Part shown: one piece after another, positions 25,627-33,865 of the stretch
Layout of the letters: each line of letters begins with the position of its first letter
How positions within the stretch are numbered: the first letter of the stretch is position 1
Assembly: GCA_021287165.1 (NCBI GenBank)
Contig: JAJTAY010000043.1
Coordinates: forward strand, 1 to 44,289
Source: Bacteroidia bacterium
GTDB lineage: Bacteria; Bacteroidota; Bacteroidia; Bacteroidales; F082
Direction of reading: 5' to 3'
Length of the DNA stretch: 44,289 nucleotides
Notes under the pieces: generated by a model
The model's database searches: none
Seen by the model: only the letters and a program-made list of their open reading frames with translations
Told to the model about the DNA's origin: nothing
Program-made: the position numbers and the translations under genes

Positions 25627-26877
25627 ATGTCCTTACTTGTCAAGAATATCCGGCAGATTGCCGGCCTGCTGGATGATGATGTCCAGCTGCTCAAGGGTGC
25701 TGCCATGCAACAATTGCAAACCATCGACAACGCCTTTCTTTGGGTCGAGGGGGAGCGCATAGCCGATTTTGGTTCGATGGACCAGCCTGAAATGGCGCGA
25801 TATGCCGCCGCTGCCCAACATATTGTGGATGCCGGGCAAGGCTGGCTGCTGCCTTCGTTTTGCGATTCGCACACTCATCTGGTTTATCCTGCCTCGCGCG
25901 AGATTGAGTACGTTGACAAGATTAGGGGACTGAGCTACGAAGAAATTGCGAAAAGAGGTGGAGGAATTTTGAACTCGTCCCGTAAAATGGCTGAGACCAG
26001 CAAAGAGCAGCTAATTGAGGATGCTATGGAAAGGCTGGCCGAGATAGCCGCTTATGGAACAGGAGCTGTAGAAATTAAAAGCGGTTATGGTTTGAATACC
26101 GAAAACGAGCTCAAAATGCTCCGCGTGATTCGTGAACTGAAACAGCGTTCATCGCTGCAGATAGTATCCACTTTTCTCGGCGCTCATGCCATACCTCAGG
26201 AATACAAGGGCCGACAGGAGGAATATGTTGACTTGATTATCAACGAAATGATCCCCATGGTGGCAGGCGAGGAGTTGGCCGATTTTATCGATGTTTTCTG
26301 CGACAAAGGCTTTTTTACGGAAGAAGATACCGACCGAATCCTCAATGCCGGAATGAAATATGGCCTTAGGCCAAAGATACATGCCAACGAGTTGGCCCGC
26401 TCTGGTGGAATTCAGATCGGCGTAAAATACAACGCCCTTTCTGTTGACCATCTGGAATTTACATATGAGGAAGAAATTGAGCTGCTAAAATCCTCCGACA
26501 CTATTCCTACAATTCTTCCGGGCTCAGCCTTTTTCCTGAATATGCCGCTCGCACCAGCCCGCAAAATGATTGATGCAGGACTTCCGGTAGCCTTTGCCAG
26601 CGATTTTAATCCGGGTAGCTCCCCATCGGGCAATATGCAGCTGATTCTTTCCATGGCTTGCATTCAGTTCAGGCTGTTGCCCAACGAGGCTATCAATGCC
26701 ACCACGATAAACGGTGCCGCCGCCATGGACCTCAGTCACATCACAGGCAGTATTACCAGGGGAAAACTTGCCAACTTTTATATTACCCGCCCAATGCCAA
26801 GCCTTGAGTATTTACCCTATTACTATGGTGTCAATAAGGTTGGGATGGCCTTCCTCAAAGGCAAACGTATTGTATAG
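25627..26877 (+). CDS. hutI: Imidazolonepropionase
   Basis: 416 residues, normal for the family. It opens 4-imidazolone-5-propionate to N-formimino-L-glutamate, the third step of histidine breakdown. Metal-site and substrate motifs are visible: DSHTHLVYPASREIEY, KSGYGLNTENELKML, FLGAHAIPQEY, KIHANEL and ASDFNPGSSPSGNM. It ends in TAG, which shows UAG is a normal stop in this genome. It is followed 22 bp later by ftcD, which acts on its product. hutH and hutU are not in the window. Confidence 0.94.
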   Translation: MSLLVKNIRQIAGLLDDDVQLLKGAAMQQLQTIDNAFLWVEGERIADFGSMDQPEMARYAAAAQHIVDAGQGWLLPSFCDSHTHLVYPASREIEYVDKIRGLSYEEIAKRGGGILNSSRKMAETSKEQLIEDAMERLAEIAAYGTGAVEIKSGYGLNTENELKMLRVIRELKQRSSLQIVSTFLGAHAIPQEYKGRQEEYVDLIINEMIPMVAGEELADFIDVFCDKGFFTEEDTDRILNAGMKYGLRPKIHANELARSGGIQIGVKYNALSVDHLEFTYEEEIELLKSSDTIPTILPGSAFFLNMPLAPARKMIDAGLPVAFASDFNPGSSPSGNMQLILSMACIQFRLLPNEAINATTINGAAAMDLSHITGSITRGKLANFYITRPMPSLEYLPYYYGVNKVGMAFLKGKRIV

Positions 26878-26899
26878 CAGATCAATAACATAAAGCATT

Positions 26900-28597
26900 A
26901 TGAAGAAACTTATCGAATGCGTTCCTAATTTTAGCGAGGGACGCGACATGGGCATTATCAGGCAAATAACAGATCAAATTGAGGCTGTCGAAGGAGTGAG
27001 TTTGCTCGATGTTGATCCGGGGGCAGCCACCAACCGCACCGTAGTAACCTTTGTTGGCACACCCGATGAAGTACTCGAAGCCGCATTCAGGGCCGTGAAG
27101 AAAGCTTCCGAGCTCATCGACATGCGCAAGCACAAGGGAGAGCATCCCCGCATGGGCGCCACTGATGTATGTCCGTTAATTCCTGTTGCGAACATCAGCA
27201 TGGAAGAAACCGCCGAACTGGCCCGCAAGCTGGCCGCGCGTATCGGAAGCGAACTGGGCATTCCGGTTTATTGCTACGAAAATGCTGCCTTAAAGCCCGA
27301 ACGGCGCAATCTGGCCAATTGCAGGGCAGGAGAGTACGAAGGCCTCCCGGCCAAGCTGGCCGATCCCAACTGGAAGCCCGATTTTGGTCCTGTTCAGTTT
27401 AACGAACGCGCTGGCGCCACAGCGGTTGGCGCAAGGGATTTTCTTGTGGCTTTCAATGTAAATCTCAATACCACCAGCACCCGCCGTGCCAATGCCATTG
27501 CTTACGACGTGCGCGAAAAAGGCCGCCCATTGCGCGAAGGCGATCCTGTTACAGGAAAGATTGTCAAGGACGAACATGGAAATCCTGTCAACATCCCAGG
27601 CTCACTAAAAGCAGTAAAAGCTATTGGTTGGTTCATCGAAGAATACGGTATAGCACAGATTTCCATGAACCTCACCAACATCAGTATCACTCCGGTGCAT
27701 GTGGCTTTCGACGAAGTTTGCTGCAAGGCCGATGCCAGAGGCGTGCGCGTTACGGGCTCCGAGCTGGTGGGACTGATACCGCTGCGCGCCATGCTCGATG
27801 CCGGCAAATATTTCCTTGCCAGGCAGCAACGCTCGCTCGGTGTTGACGACGACGAACTTATCCGGATCGCCATAAAATCGATGGGCCTCGACGAGCTGAA
27901 ACCTTTCAAACCCGAAGAAAAAATCATCGAATATGTATTGGCTGGCAAGCAAAAGGAAAAACTCCTTATCGATCTGACAGCCAAGGGCTTTGCCAACCTG
28001 ACGGCATCCGAGGCACCCGCTCCGGGAGGCGGCAGCGTAGCCGCTTACGTAGGAGCCCTGGGCGCGTCTTTGGGCGCTATGGTAGCCAATCTGTCGAGCC
28101 ACAAACGTGGCTGGGACGATCGCTGGGAGGAATTTTCGCGTTGGGCCGAGAAAGGTCAGGAAATCAAGAAGCAACTGCTCTATCTGGTGGATGAAGACAC
28201 CCGCGCTTTCAACAAAGTGATGGATGCTTTTGGCCTGCCAAACAAAACCGAACAGGAAAAGCTGCAGCGTCAGCAGGCCATTCAGGAAGCTTCGGAATAC
28301 GCAACGCTCATTCCCTTCAAGGTCATGCAAACCACAATGGAAGTTTTTCCGCTTATCGAAGCCATGGCCCGTCAGGGCAATCCGAATTCAGTAAGCGACG
28401 CGGGTGTGGGCGCTCTCTGCGCCAGAGCCGCCTTGCTGGGTGCTCTACTTAATGTTAAGATCAACGCTGCAAGCCTGAAAAACAGGGAATTCGCCGAAGC
28501 AAAGCTTGCTGAGGGAGAAGCAATGGCTGCGGAAGCAGTGAAATTGGAGGCTGAGATTATTTCTGTTGTTAATCAGGTGATTAGCGAGATGAAATGA
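26900..28597 (+). CDS. ftcD: Bifunctional glutamate formimidoyltransferase / formiminotetrahydrofolate cyclodeaminase
   Basis: 565 residues, a fusion like the animal enzyme. The N-terminal transferase (about 1-300, starting IECVPNFSEGRD, with HPRMGATDVCPLIP) moves the formimino group from formiminoglutamate to tetrahydrofolate, giving glutamate. The C-terminal cyclodeaminase (about 355-565, with ASEAPAPGGGSVAAYVGALG) releases ammonia and forms methenyl-tetrahydrofolate. Many bacteria have these as two proteins. It sits directly after hutI in the same operon, so the pair completes histidine breakdown to glutamate once urocanate has been hydrated. Confidence 0.94.
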   Translation: MKKLIECVPNFSEGRDMGIIRQITDQIEAVEGVSLLDVDPGAATNRTVVTFVGTPDEVLEAAFRAVKKASELIDMRKHKGEHPRMGATDVCPLIPVANISMEETAELARKLAARIGSELGIPVYCYENAALKPERRNLANCRAGEYEGLPAKLADPNWKPDFGPVQFNERAGATAVGARDFLVAFNVNLNTTSTRRANAIAYDVREKGRPLREGDPVTGKIVKDEHGNPVNIPGSLKAVKAIGWFIEEYGIAQISMNLTNISITPVHVAFDEVCCKADARGVRVTGSELVGLIPLRAMLDAGKYFLARQQRSLGVDDDELIRIAIKSMGLDELKPFKPEEKIIEYVLAGKQKEKLLIDLTAKGFANLTASEAPAPGGGSVAAYVGALGASLGAMVANLSSHKRGWDDRWEEFSRWAEKGQEIKKQLLYLVDEDTRAFNKVMDAFGLPNKTEQEKLQRQQAIQEASEYATLIPFKVMQTTMEVFPLIEAMARQGNPNSVSDAGVGALCARAALLGALLNVKINAASLKNREFAEAKLAEGEAMAAEAVKLEAEIISVVNQVISEMK

Positions 28598-28736
28598 TTG
28601 TTTAAAATTGTTCCGTCAGCGTAACGAGAGAAAATGCTTTGATATTAATCGATTCGTTGTTCTGGTCGTAAGTTACATCAGATGGATTGCTGTTGAAATA
28701 ACTTTACAGATACAAGAGAAAATTTATGCAAATGGT

Positions 28737-28767
28737 TTTGTGCGTATTGCATTTTAATGTACCTTTG
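28737..28767 (+). promoter_or_regulatory. Promoter of the rpmG-DUF4295 operon
   Basis: TTTG (28737-28740), exactly 19 bp, then TACCTTTG (28760-28767): a textbook Bacteroidota promoter. The ATG of rpmG follows 29 bp later, with GAAAGGAA in between as a possible weak ribosome site. Confidence 0.8.
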
Positions 28768-28796
28768 CAGTCCGAATTTTTGAAAGGAACGTAAGC

Positions 28797-28985
28797 ATGG
28801 CTAAGAAACAGAAAGAAGCACGGATTCAGGTGATTCTCGAATGCACCGAGCATAAAAACAGCGGTATGCCGGGCACTTCGCGTTATGTGTCCACCAAGAA
28901 CAAGAAGAATACGCCTGAGCGCCTGGAGTTGCGCAAATACAACCCCATCCTGAAAAAGGTTACTGTTCACAAAGAAATTAAATAA
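28797..28985 (+). CDS. rpmG: 50S ribosomal protein L33
   Basis: 62 residues, matching bL33 of Bacteroidota along its whole length: [20 protein letters not shown] and the C-terminal [20 protein letters not shown]. The zinc-binding cysteines of some L33 forms are absent (only one Cys), so this is the zinc-independent type. It is followed 8 bp later by DUF4295. The L28 gene (rpmB), which usually precedes it in this phylum, is not here: the 199-bp gap before it is too short to hold L28. Confidence 0.95.
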   Translation: MAKKQKEARIQVILECTEHKNSGMPGTSRYVSTKNKKNTPERLELRKYNPILKKVTVHKEIK

Positions 28986-28993
28986 GCTGAAAA

Positions 28994-29146
28994 ATGGCAA
29001 AGAAAGTAGTAGCAACCCTGCAGACACAGGGTAAACAGTACGCAAAGGTGATTCAGATGAAGCGCTCCGAAAAAACCGGTGCCTACACCTTCGTCGAAAC
29101 CATTGTCCCGAACGACAAGGTTCAGGAGTTCCTGACCAAAAGATAA
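28994..29146 (+). CDS. DUF4295 family small basic protein, likely ribosome-associated
   Basis: 50 residues (AKKVVATLQTQGKQYAKVIQ at the start, EFLTKR at the end), short, basic and typical of the Bacteroidota DUF4295 family, which always sits after L33 and before ftsY. The location and charge suggest a ribosomal or ribosome-linked protein limited to this phylum. It ends in TAA at 29144-29146 and is followed by a strong terminator hairpin. Confidence 0.9.
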   Translation: MAKKVVATLQTQGKQYAKVIQMKRSEKTGAYTFVETIVPNDKVQEFLTKR

Positions 29147-29170
29147 TTAAAGCAAATGTTTAGAGGGGAG

Positions 29171-29210
29171 TGAGCTTTTCCAACCAGTTTTGGAAAAGCT
29201 CATTTCTATT
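29171..29210 (+). terminator. Hairpin terminator after rpmG-DUF4295
   Basis: A perfect 13-bp stem, TGAGCTTTTCCAA (29171-29183) and its complement (29190-29202), with a 6-nt loop and a T-rich tail. It lies just upstream of ftsY, so read-through or a further promoter must supply ftsY. Confidence 0.75.
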
Positions 29211-29223
29211 TCAAAACCGACCT

Positions 29224-30180
29224 ATGGGACTGTTTTCATTTTTCAGCCGCGATAAAAAGGAAGACCTGGAAAAAGGTCTTGAAAAAACCCGTGAGAGTGT
29301 TTTTTCGAAAATTTCCAAAGCGCTTGTGGGCAAATCGAAGGTGGACGATGATGTGCTCGATGAGCTTGAGGAGATTCTTATCACCTCCGACGTTGGTGTA
29401 AGTACCACGCTGAAAATCATCGAACGGATTCAAAAACGTGTTTCACAGGATAAGTACCTTGGCGCTTCGGAGCTCAATGGCATACTTAAGCAGGAAATCG
29501 CCGCACTGCTTATGGAAAATAATACCGGTGACGGCGACGATTTTGACCTGCCCGCTGGCACCAAACCATATATAATCATGGTGGTTGGCGTGAATGGTGT
29601 GGGCAAAACAACAACCATAGGTAAGTTGGCATACAATTTCAAGGTGGCCGGAAAGCAGGTGATCCTTGGCGCGGCCGACACCTTCAGGGCCGCAGCCGTC
29701 GATCAGATCAAGATATGGGGCGAGCGTGCAGGAGTGCCTGTGGTTAGCCAGGGCATGGGGGCCGATCCCGCATCGGTTGCCTACGAAACTGTGAAAACCG
29801 CCCTGAGCACTGGTGCCGACGTGGCCATTATTGATACTGCCGGACGACTGCACAATAAGGTGAACCTAATGCGCGAGCTCACCAAAATTCGCACGGTAAT
29901 GCAGAAACTCATACCCGATGCTCCGCACGAAGTGCTTCTGGTGCTTGATGGAAGCACCGGCCAGAATGCCTTCGAACAGGCCAGTCAGTTTACTGCGGCT
30001 ACAGAGGTGAATGCGCTGGCACTCACCAAGCTCGATGGCACAGCAAAAGGTGGGGTCGTTATCGGTATTTCAGATCAGTTCAAAATTCCGGTGAAATATA
30101 TCGGCATTGGCGAAAAAATCAGCGACCTGCAGGTTTTCAATCGTAAAGCCTTTGTTGACAGCCTCTTTAAAAATTCCTGA
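29224..30180 (+). CDS. ftsY: Signal recognition particle receptor FtsY
   Basis: 318 residues from ATG 29224. It docks the SRP-ribosome complex at the inner membrane. The N domain is followed by the G domain with GVNGVGKTTTIGKLA, DTFRAAAVDQIKIW, DTAGRLHNKVNL, TKLDGTAKGG and the closing GIGEKISDLQVFN. The acidic A domain is almost absent, as in many Bacteroidota. An upstream in-frame ATG at 29170 lies inside the terminator stem and is not used here. rimO follows after 20 bp. Confidence 0.94.
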   Translation: MGLFSFFSRDKKEDLEKGLEKTRESVFSKISKALVGKSKVDDDVLDELEEILITSDVGVSTTLKIIERIQKRVSQDKYLGASELNGILKQEIAALLMENNTGDGDDFDLPAGTKPYIIMVVGVNGVGKTTTIGKLAYNFKVAGKQVILGAADTFRAAAVDQIKIWGERAGVPVVSQGMGADPASVAYETVKTALSTGADVAIIDTAGRLHNKVNLMRELTKIRTVMQKLIPDAPHEVLLVLDGSTGQNAFEQASQFTAATEVNALALTKLDGTAKGGVVIGISDQFKIPVKYIGIGEKISDLQVFNRKAFVDSLFKNS

Positions 30181-30200
30181 CAATTACTTCCAATAGCTCA

Positions 30201-31505
30201 ATGACGAAGAAGAAAATCGACATCGTAACCCTGGGTTGCTCAAAGAATACCGTTGACTCCGAGCATCTTGCCGGCTTAATAAATCCTGAACAATATCAGG
30301 TTAATTTCGACTCCGGCAAGCCTGCGGATGTTGTAATCATCAACACCTGCGGATTTATTGGCGACGCCAAAGAGCAATCGGTGGACACCATATTGCAATA
30401 CGCAGATATGCGTAAACGCAAGAAGATTGAGCGACTTATTGTAATTGGCTGTCTTTCTGAACGGTACGGTGCCGACCTGAAGCGCGAGATTCACGAAGTG
30501 GATGCCTTTTTTGGGGCCAACGATATGCAGTCGGTTGCCTTGCACCTCGGCAGCGATCCTTCGCTGGTCAACACGATTTATCAGTACAAACGCAACCTTT
30601 CTACCCCAAAGCATTACGCCTACCTTAAAATCTCCGAGGGCTGCGACCGCACATGCAGCTTTTGCGCCATACCCCTTATGAGAGGTAAGCATGTTTCCGT
30701 ACCAATAGAGCAGCTTGTAGCCGAGGCCAAAAATCTGGCGCAAAACGGCGTCAAAGAACTGGTGCTCATTGCACAGGATCTTACCTATTACGGCATCGAC
30801 CGAAACGGCAAACGACAGATTGTTCAACTCATCGATAAGCTGGGCGAAATTGACGGTGTCGAGTGGATAAGGTTACAATATGCTTACCCGTATCAATTTC
30901 CAATCGAGCTGCTCAACCTCATTGATCAGCATCCAAAGCTCTGTCGTTATCTGGATATGCCCTTGCAGCATATCAGCGACAGGGTGCTTCGATCCATGCG
31001 CCGTTTTGTGACAAGGGCACAAACGCTTCGCCTCATAGAAAACATCCGCGAAAAGGTGCCCGGACTGGCCTTCCGTACAACGCTCATTGCAGGCTATCCT
31101 GGCGAGACGGAGGAAGAATTTGAAGAATTGTGTCAGTTTGTTGAAACACAGCGCTTTGAGCGCCTTGGAATTTTTGCCTACAGCCATGAAGAAGGCACGC
31201 GTGCTCACCTTCTCGAGGATAATGTACCCGACGAATTGAAGCAGCAACGCGTTAACCGCATCATGGAAATTCAGCAGGAGATTTCGCTTGAACACAATAC
31301 CAGACTTATCGGCAAAACGATGAAAGTATTGATAGATCGAATCGAAGCTGGACACTATGTTGGCCGCACCGAATTCGACTCTCCGGAAGTGGATAACGAG
31401 GTACTTATTCCCGAACAATCAGGCCTGTTGCTCCCGGGTAAATTTTACAATATAAAGATCGACAAAGCGGATTACTTTGATCTCTATGGTTCATTAGTGC
31501 CCTGA
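30201..31505 (+). CDS. rimO: Ribosomal protein S12 methylthiotransferase RimO
   Basis: 434 residues. It adds a methylthio group to an aspartate of ribosomal protein S12. Seen: N-terminal UPF0004 domain with cysteines in TLGCSKNTVDS, INTCGF and VIGCLSER; the radical-SAM cluster CDRTCSFC; and a C-terminal TRAM domain (about 370-434). The GCSKNTVDS start separates it from MiaB. It follows ftsY by 20 bp and probably shares its transcript. Confidence 0.95.
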   Translation: MTKKKIDIVTLGCSKNTVDSEHLAGLINPEQYQVNFDSGKPADVVIINTCGFIGDAKEQSVDTILQYADMRKRKKIERLIVIGCLSERYGADLKREIHEVDAFFGANDMQSVALHLGSDPSLVNTIYQYKRNLSTPKHYAYLKISEGCDRTCSFCAIPLMRGKHVSVPIEQLVAEAKNLAQNGVKELVLIAQDLTYYGIDRNGKRQIVQLIDKLGEIDGVEWIRLQYAYPYQFPIELLNLIDQHPKLCRYLDMPLQHISDRVLRSMRRFVTRAQTLRLIENIREKVPGLAFRTTLIAGYPGETEEEFEELCQFVETQRFERLGIFAYSHEEGTRAHLLEDNVPDELKQQRVNRIMEIQQEISLEHNTRLIGKTMKVLIDRIEAGHYVGRTEFDSPEVDNEVLIPEQSGLLLPGKFYNIKIDKADYFDLYGSLVP

Positions 31506-31636
31506 TTAACAGGCAACAAGATTCATTCAGCTTTTTTAACACTTCTTCTGCAATATGGCCTTGCCTTTGGCATGGCAATTGCATTATTTATATCAGGAAT
31601 CTCATATTGGTTAATTGAGTTTTGGTTAGTGAAGAG

Positions 31637-31665
31637 AAGAGCCGCAACAACAGCGGCTCTTTTTC
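31637..31665 (+). terminator. Rho-independent terminator after rimO
   Basis: AAGAGCCGC and GCGGCTCTT form a 9-bp GC-rich stem around a 7-nt loop, followed by TTTTC. It ends the ftsY-rimO transcript, 130 bp past the rimO stop. The 130 bp between show no real ORF. Confidence 0.8.
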
Positions 31666-31681
31666 TTTGTATCGGGAGCAG

Positions 31682-31709
31682 TTGCCTTTTACCGGCTTTA
31701 CTAAATTTG
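31682..31709 (+). promoter_or_regulatory. Promoter of the YwqK-thioesterase pair
   Basis: TTG (31682-31684), 17 bp, then TAAATTTG (31702-31709). The -7 box is a perfect match and the spacing slightly short. It lies 15 bp before ATG 31725, which supports that start rather than the in-frame ATG at 31572. Confidence 0.5.
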
Positions 31710-31724
31710 GAAAAACTTCCCGTA

Positions 31725-32441
31725 ATGATGAAACCTCCATTCAAATTGCTGAGTATTTGGTTATTGGTGTTTTCCGCCCTTACCGGGGTTTCGCTTCTGG
31801 CGCAGAAAGGACCTGATAGCCTCCGTATGGACAACAGGATGTTTTATGGAAAAATGACATCGGGAAAGCCTTCGGCTAGTTGGGTAGCGTTTTTCCCGAG
31901 CGGACAACTGGCCGAGATTCGTCATTACGAAGGAGGGGTTCAGGATGGTATTGTTTTAGCGCTCGATGCGAATGGATTTATTGTAAAACAAGGTTTCTAC
32001 AGCAAGGGCTTAAAGGAAGGTCGTTGGCTTCAATTCAGGCCCGGAGGACGCATTGCCGGCGAAGAAAACTACACAGGTGATAAGCTTAATGGTTGGAAAA
32101 TAGGTTATTACGATAACGGAGCTGTACGCGAAAAAGCACAATACAGCAATGATTTGCGCAATGGAACAACATATTGGATGGATGAAAAGGGAAATCCCAT
32201 TGCCGAGTATAACTATGCGAACAATCTGTTTCACGGAATCCAGTGGACATGGTATCCCGGTGGAGTTTTGAAAAGCGAGAGTCATTTTGAGAATAATGTG
32301 CAACATGGTTTGCACAAGGAATATTATTCCAATGGTAATGCCCGCACTGAAGGCGAATACACCAAAGGTCGGAAAACCGGTACCTGGGTAGAGTGGAATC
32401 CTGACGGGAGCGTAAAATCGAAAGACCTTATGCCCGAATGA
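31725..32441 (+). CDS. MORN/YwqK-repeat secreted protein, second copy
   Basis: 238 residues from ATG 31725 (ATG 31728 is equally possible). A signal peptide (about 6-28, LLSIWLLVFSALTGVSLLAQ) precedes about eight MORN_2-type repeats such as FFPSGQLAEIRHYEGG, YDNGAVREKAQYSN and YYSNGNARTEGEYTKG. It is related in layout to 24839-25543 but clearly diverged. Its stop overlaps the start of the thioesterase gene (ATGA). Role unknown; likely a surface or periplasmic protein. Confidence 0.78.
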   Translation: MMKPPFKLLSIWLLVFSALTGVSLLAQKGPDSLRMDNRMFYGKMTSGKPSASWVAFFPSGQLAEIRHYEGGVQDGIVLALDANGFIVKQGFYSKGLKEGRWLQFRPGGRIAGEENYTGDKLNGWKIGYYDNGAVREKAQYSNDLRNGTTYWMDEKGNPIAEYNYANNLFHGIQWTWYPGGVLKSESHFENNVQHGLHKEYYSNGNARTEGEYTKGRKTGTWVEWNPDGSVKSKDLMPE

Positions 32442-32941
32442 GCCCGGGAGGTAAAAAATTTGAATCTATGATTAAACTCAACAACCCATACACCCGCTAC
32501 GAGGAATACCGTTGCTTTGCCTGCGATCCGCGCCACCCATTCGGACTCCGGATGGAATTTGGCCTGGAAGGCGAAAAAGTGGTTTCAGGCTGGATGCCAC
32601 ACGCAGATTTTCAAGGCTTTTACCAGGTAATTCATGGAGGTATTCAGGCTACCCTTGCCGACGAAATAGCTGGTTGGGTTGTTCAGGTAATCTGCAAGTC
32701 GGCGGGCGTCACCACCGATCTGAATGTTAAATATTTAAAGCCTGTTCTTGTTAGCAACGGACCTTTGAAACTTGAAGCCTGGCTCGAGCAGCAGCAAGGC
32801 AACAAAGCCCTTGTTAAGGTGAATATCCATGACAAGCATGAGACCCTTTGCACCATAGCCGAAGTAAAGTATCATCTTTTCGACGAAAAAACTTCCAGAG
32901 AAAAGTTCTATTATCCGGGTATTGAGGCGTTTATGCCTTAA
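32438..32941 (+). CDS. Hotdog-fold thioesterase (PaaI-like)
   Basis: 167 residues from the overlapping ATG 32438; ATG 32468 would give 157. The hotdog fold is seen in HGGIQATLADEIAGW (central helix with the acid residue) and TTDLNVKYLKPV. It likely hydrolyses an acyl-CoA, but the substrate cannot be told. An N-terminal CFACDPRHPFGLRM segment is conserved in one PaaI-like subgroup. It is probably co-translated with the YwqK-like gene before it. Confidence 0.82.
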   Translation: MSPGGKKFESMIKLNNPYTRYEEYRCFACDPRHPFGLRMEFGLEGEKVVSGWMPHADFQGFYQVIHGGIQATLADEIAGWVVQVICKSAGVTTDLNVKYLKPVLVSNGPLKLEAWLEQQQGNKALVKVNIHDKHETLCTIAEVKYHLFDEKTSREKFYYPGIEAFMP

Positions 32942-32947
32942 GTTGCT

Positions 32948-33060
32948 GTTGCCTCGCGAATCCTTCTCGGGCACAAGGTTGCCCCGCGAATCTTCCGCGG
33001 GTTCAGGTTGCCCCGCGAATCTTCCGCGGGCACAAGGTTGCCCCGCGAATCTTTCGCGGG
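32948..33060 (+). repeat. Four direct REP-like palindromes upstream of the RAYT gene
   Basis: Copies at 32948-32971, 32978-33001, 33007-33030 and 33037-33060 (24 bp each, spaced 29-30 bp). Each begins GTTG and then folds as an 8-bp hairpin, best in the last copy (CCCGCGAA, TCT, TTCGCGGG). The first copy is the most diverged. The GTTG 5' of the stem is where RAYT targets carry a conserved tetranucleotide. Confidence 0.85.
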
Positions 33061-33139
33061 AAAAAGGAATTATTAAATTTACCATATTAATTCCCACCCC
33101 TAACACATACTGCATTTTTCAACCACCACAATCATAACC

Positions 33140-33697
33140 ATGGGAGAAAGCTGCAAATTTCTCAACCCGGAAGGGGTCTATTTTGTGAGTTTTTCAGTGG
33201 TGAAATGGCTTCCTGTATTTGAAAACAGAGCCTATGTGGATATTTTGATCGATACGCTTCATTTTAGCCAGCAGTACAAAGGATTGGAAATTTTTGCCTA
33301 TTGCATAATGCCTGATCACCTGCATTTGGTTTTTAGAAGCAAGGCTGAGCAAAAGCCTGGATTACTACTTGGCGATTTCAAGCGATTCACGAGCAAAAAG
33401 ATTGTCAGGTCGATCATGGAGCATCATGAGTCGTCGCAAAGAGAATATTATTTGGATCAGTTCATTTTGGCTGGAAGACGGTCGTCAAATGTTGAAAAGT
33501 ATCAGTTTTGGAATCATACGAATCATCCTGTTGAACTGTGGAGTAATAAGTTTATCAAGCAGAAAATCAATTATGTACATAACAATCCTGTAAAAGCCGG
33601 ACTGGTTGAAAAGCCCGAGGATTACCTCCTGAGCAGTGCCATTGATTATGCCGGAGGAAAGGGAGTTGTTGATCATGTGTTGGTTTTGAGTATGTAG
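33140..33697 (+). CDS. REP-associated tyrosine transposase (RAYT, Y1/HUH family)
   Basis: 185 residues. The IS200-like Y1 fold carries the HUH metal motif in YCIMPDHLHLVF and the catalytic tyrosine in INYVHNNPVKAGLV. RAYTs nick single-stranded REP hairpins and are kept in the chromosome as single copies. Here REP-like palindromes sit on both sides (four direct before, one inverted after), the classic arrangement. It ends in TAG. No second IS200 partner (TnpB) is present. The gene looks intact. Confidence 0.9.
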   Translation: MGESCKFLNPEGVYFVSFSVVKWLPVFENRAYVDILIDTLHFSQQYKGLEIFAYCIMPDHLHLVFRSKAEQKPGLLLGDFKRFTSKKIVRSIMEHHESSQREYYLDQFILAGRRSSNVEKYQFWNHTNHPVELWSNKFIKQKINYVHNNPVKAGLVEKPEDYLLSSAIDYAGGKGVVDHVLVLSM

Positions 33698-33718
33698 CAG
33701 GTCTCCCCCTTGTGTTGT

Positions 33719-33742
33719 CCTGCGAAAGATTCGCGGGGCAAC
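33719..33742 (-). repeat. Inverted REP-like palindrome downstream of the RAYT gene
   Basis: The reverse complement reads GTTGCCCCGCGAATCTTTCG and then CAGG; it differs from the fourth upstream copy at one base. It lies 21 bp after the RAYT stop and also folds as a hairpin. Confidence 0.85.
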
Positions 33743-33831
33743 ACGTAAAAAGTATATGCGGGGCATTACTTTAAATGGTATTAGTGTTTTAGCCTTTATC
33801 TGGAATTAATATAAATAAGGCTGGGATTGGC

Positions 33832-33839
33832 TACCTTTG
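33832..33839 (+). promoter_or_regulatory. -7 box before pruA
   Basis: TACCTTTG is a perfect TAnnTTTG match, 26 bp before ATG 33866. No clear -33 element. Confidence 0.55.
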
Positions 33840-33865
33840 CACTCTAAATAAAACGTTTCCCAGTT

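Noticed and set aside
31572..31724. Longer N-terminus of the second YwqK-like protein, from ATG 31572
   Set aside because: It would cross a strong terminator and a promoter, and would bury the signal peptide that starts at 31725.
32948..33060. CRISPR array
   Set aside because: Units are palindromic with only 5-6 bp between them, no spacer-length variable parts and no cas genes; they are REP-type repeats.
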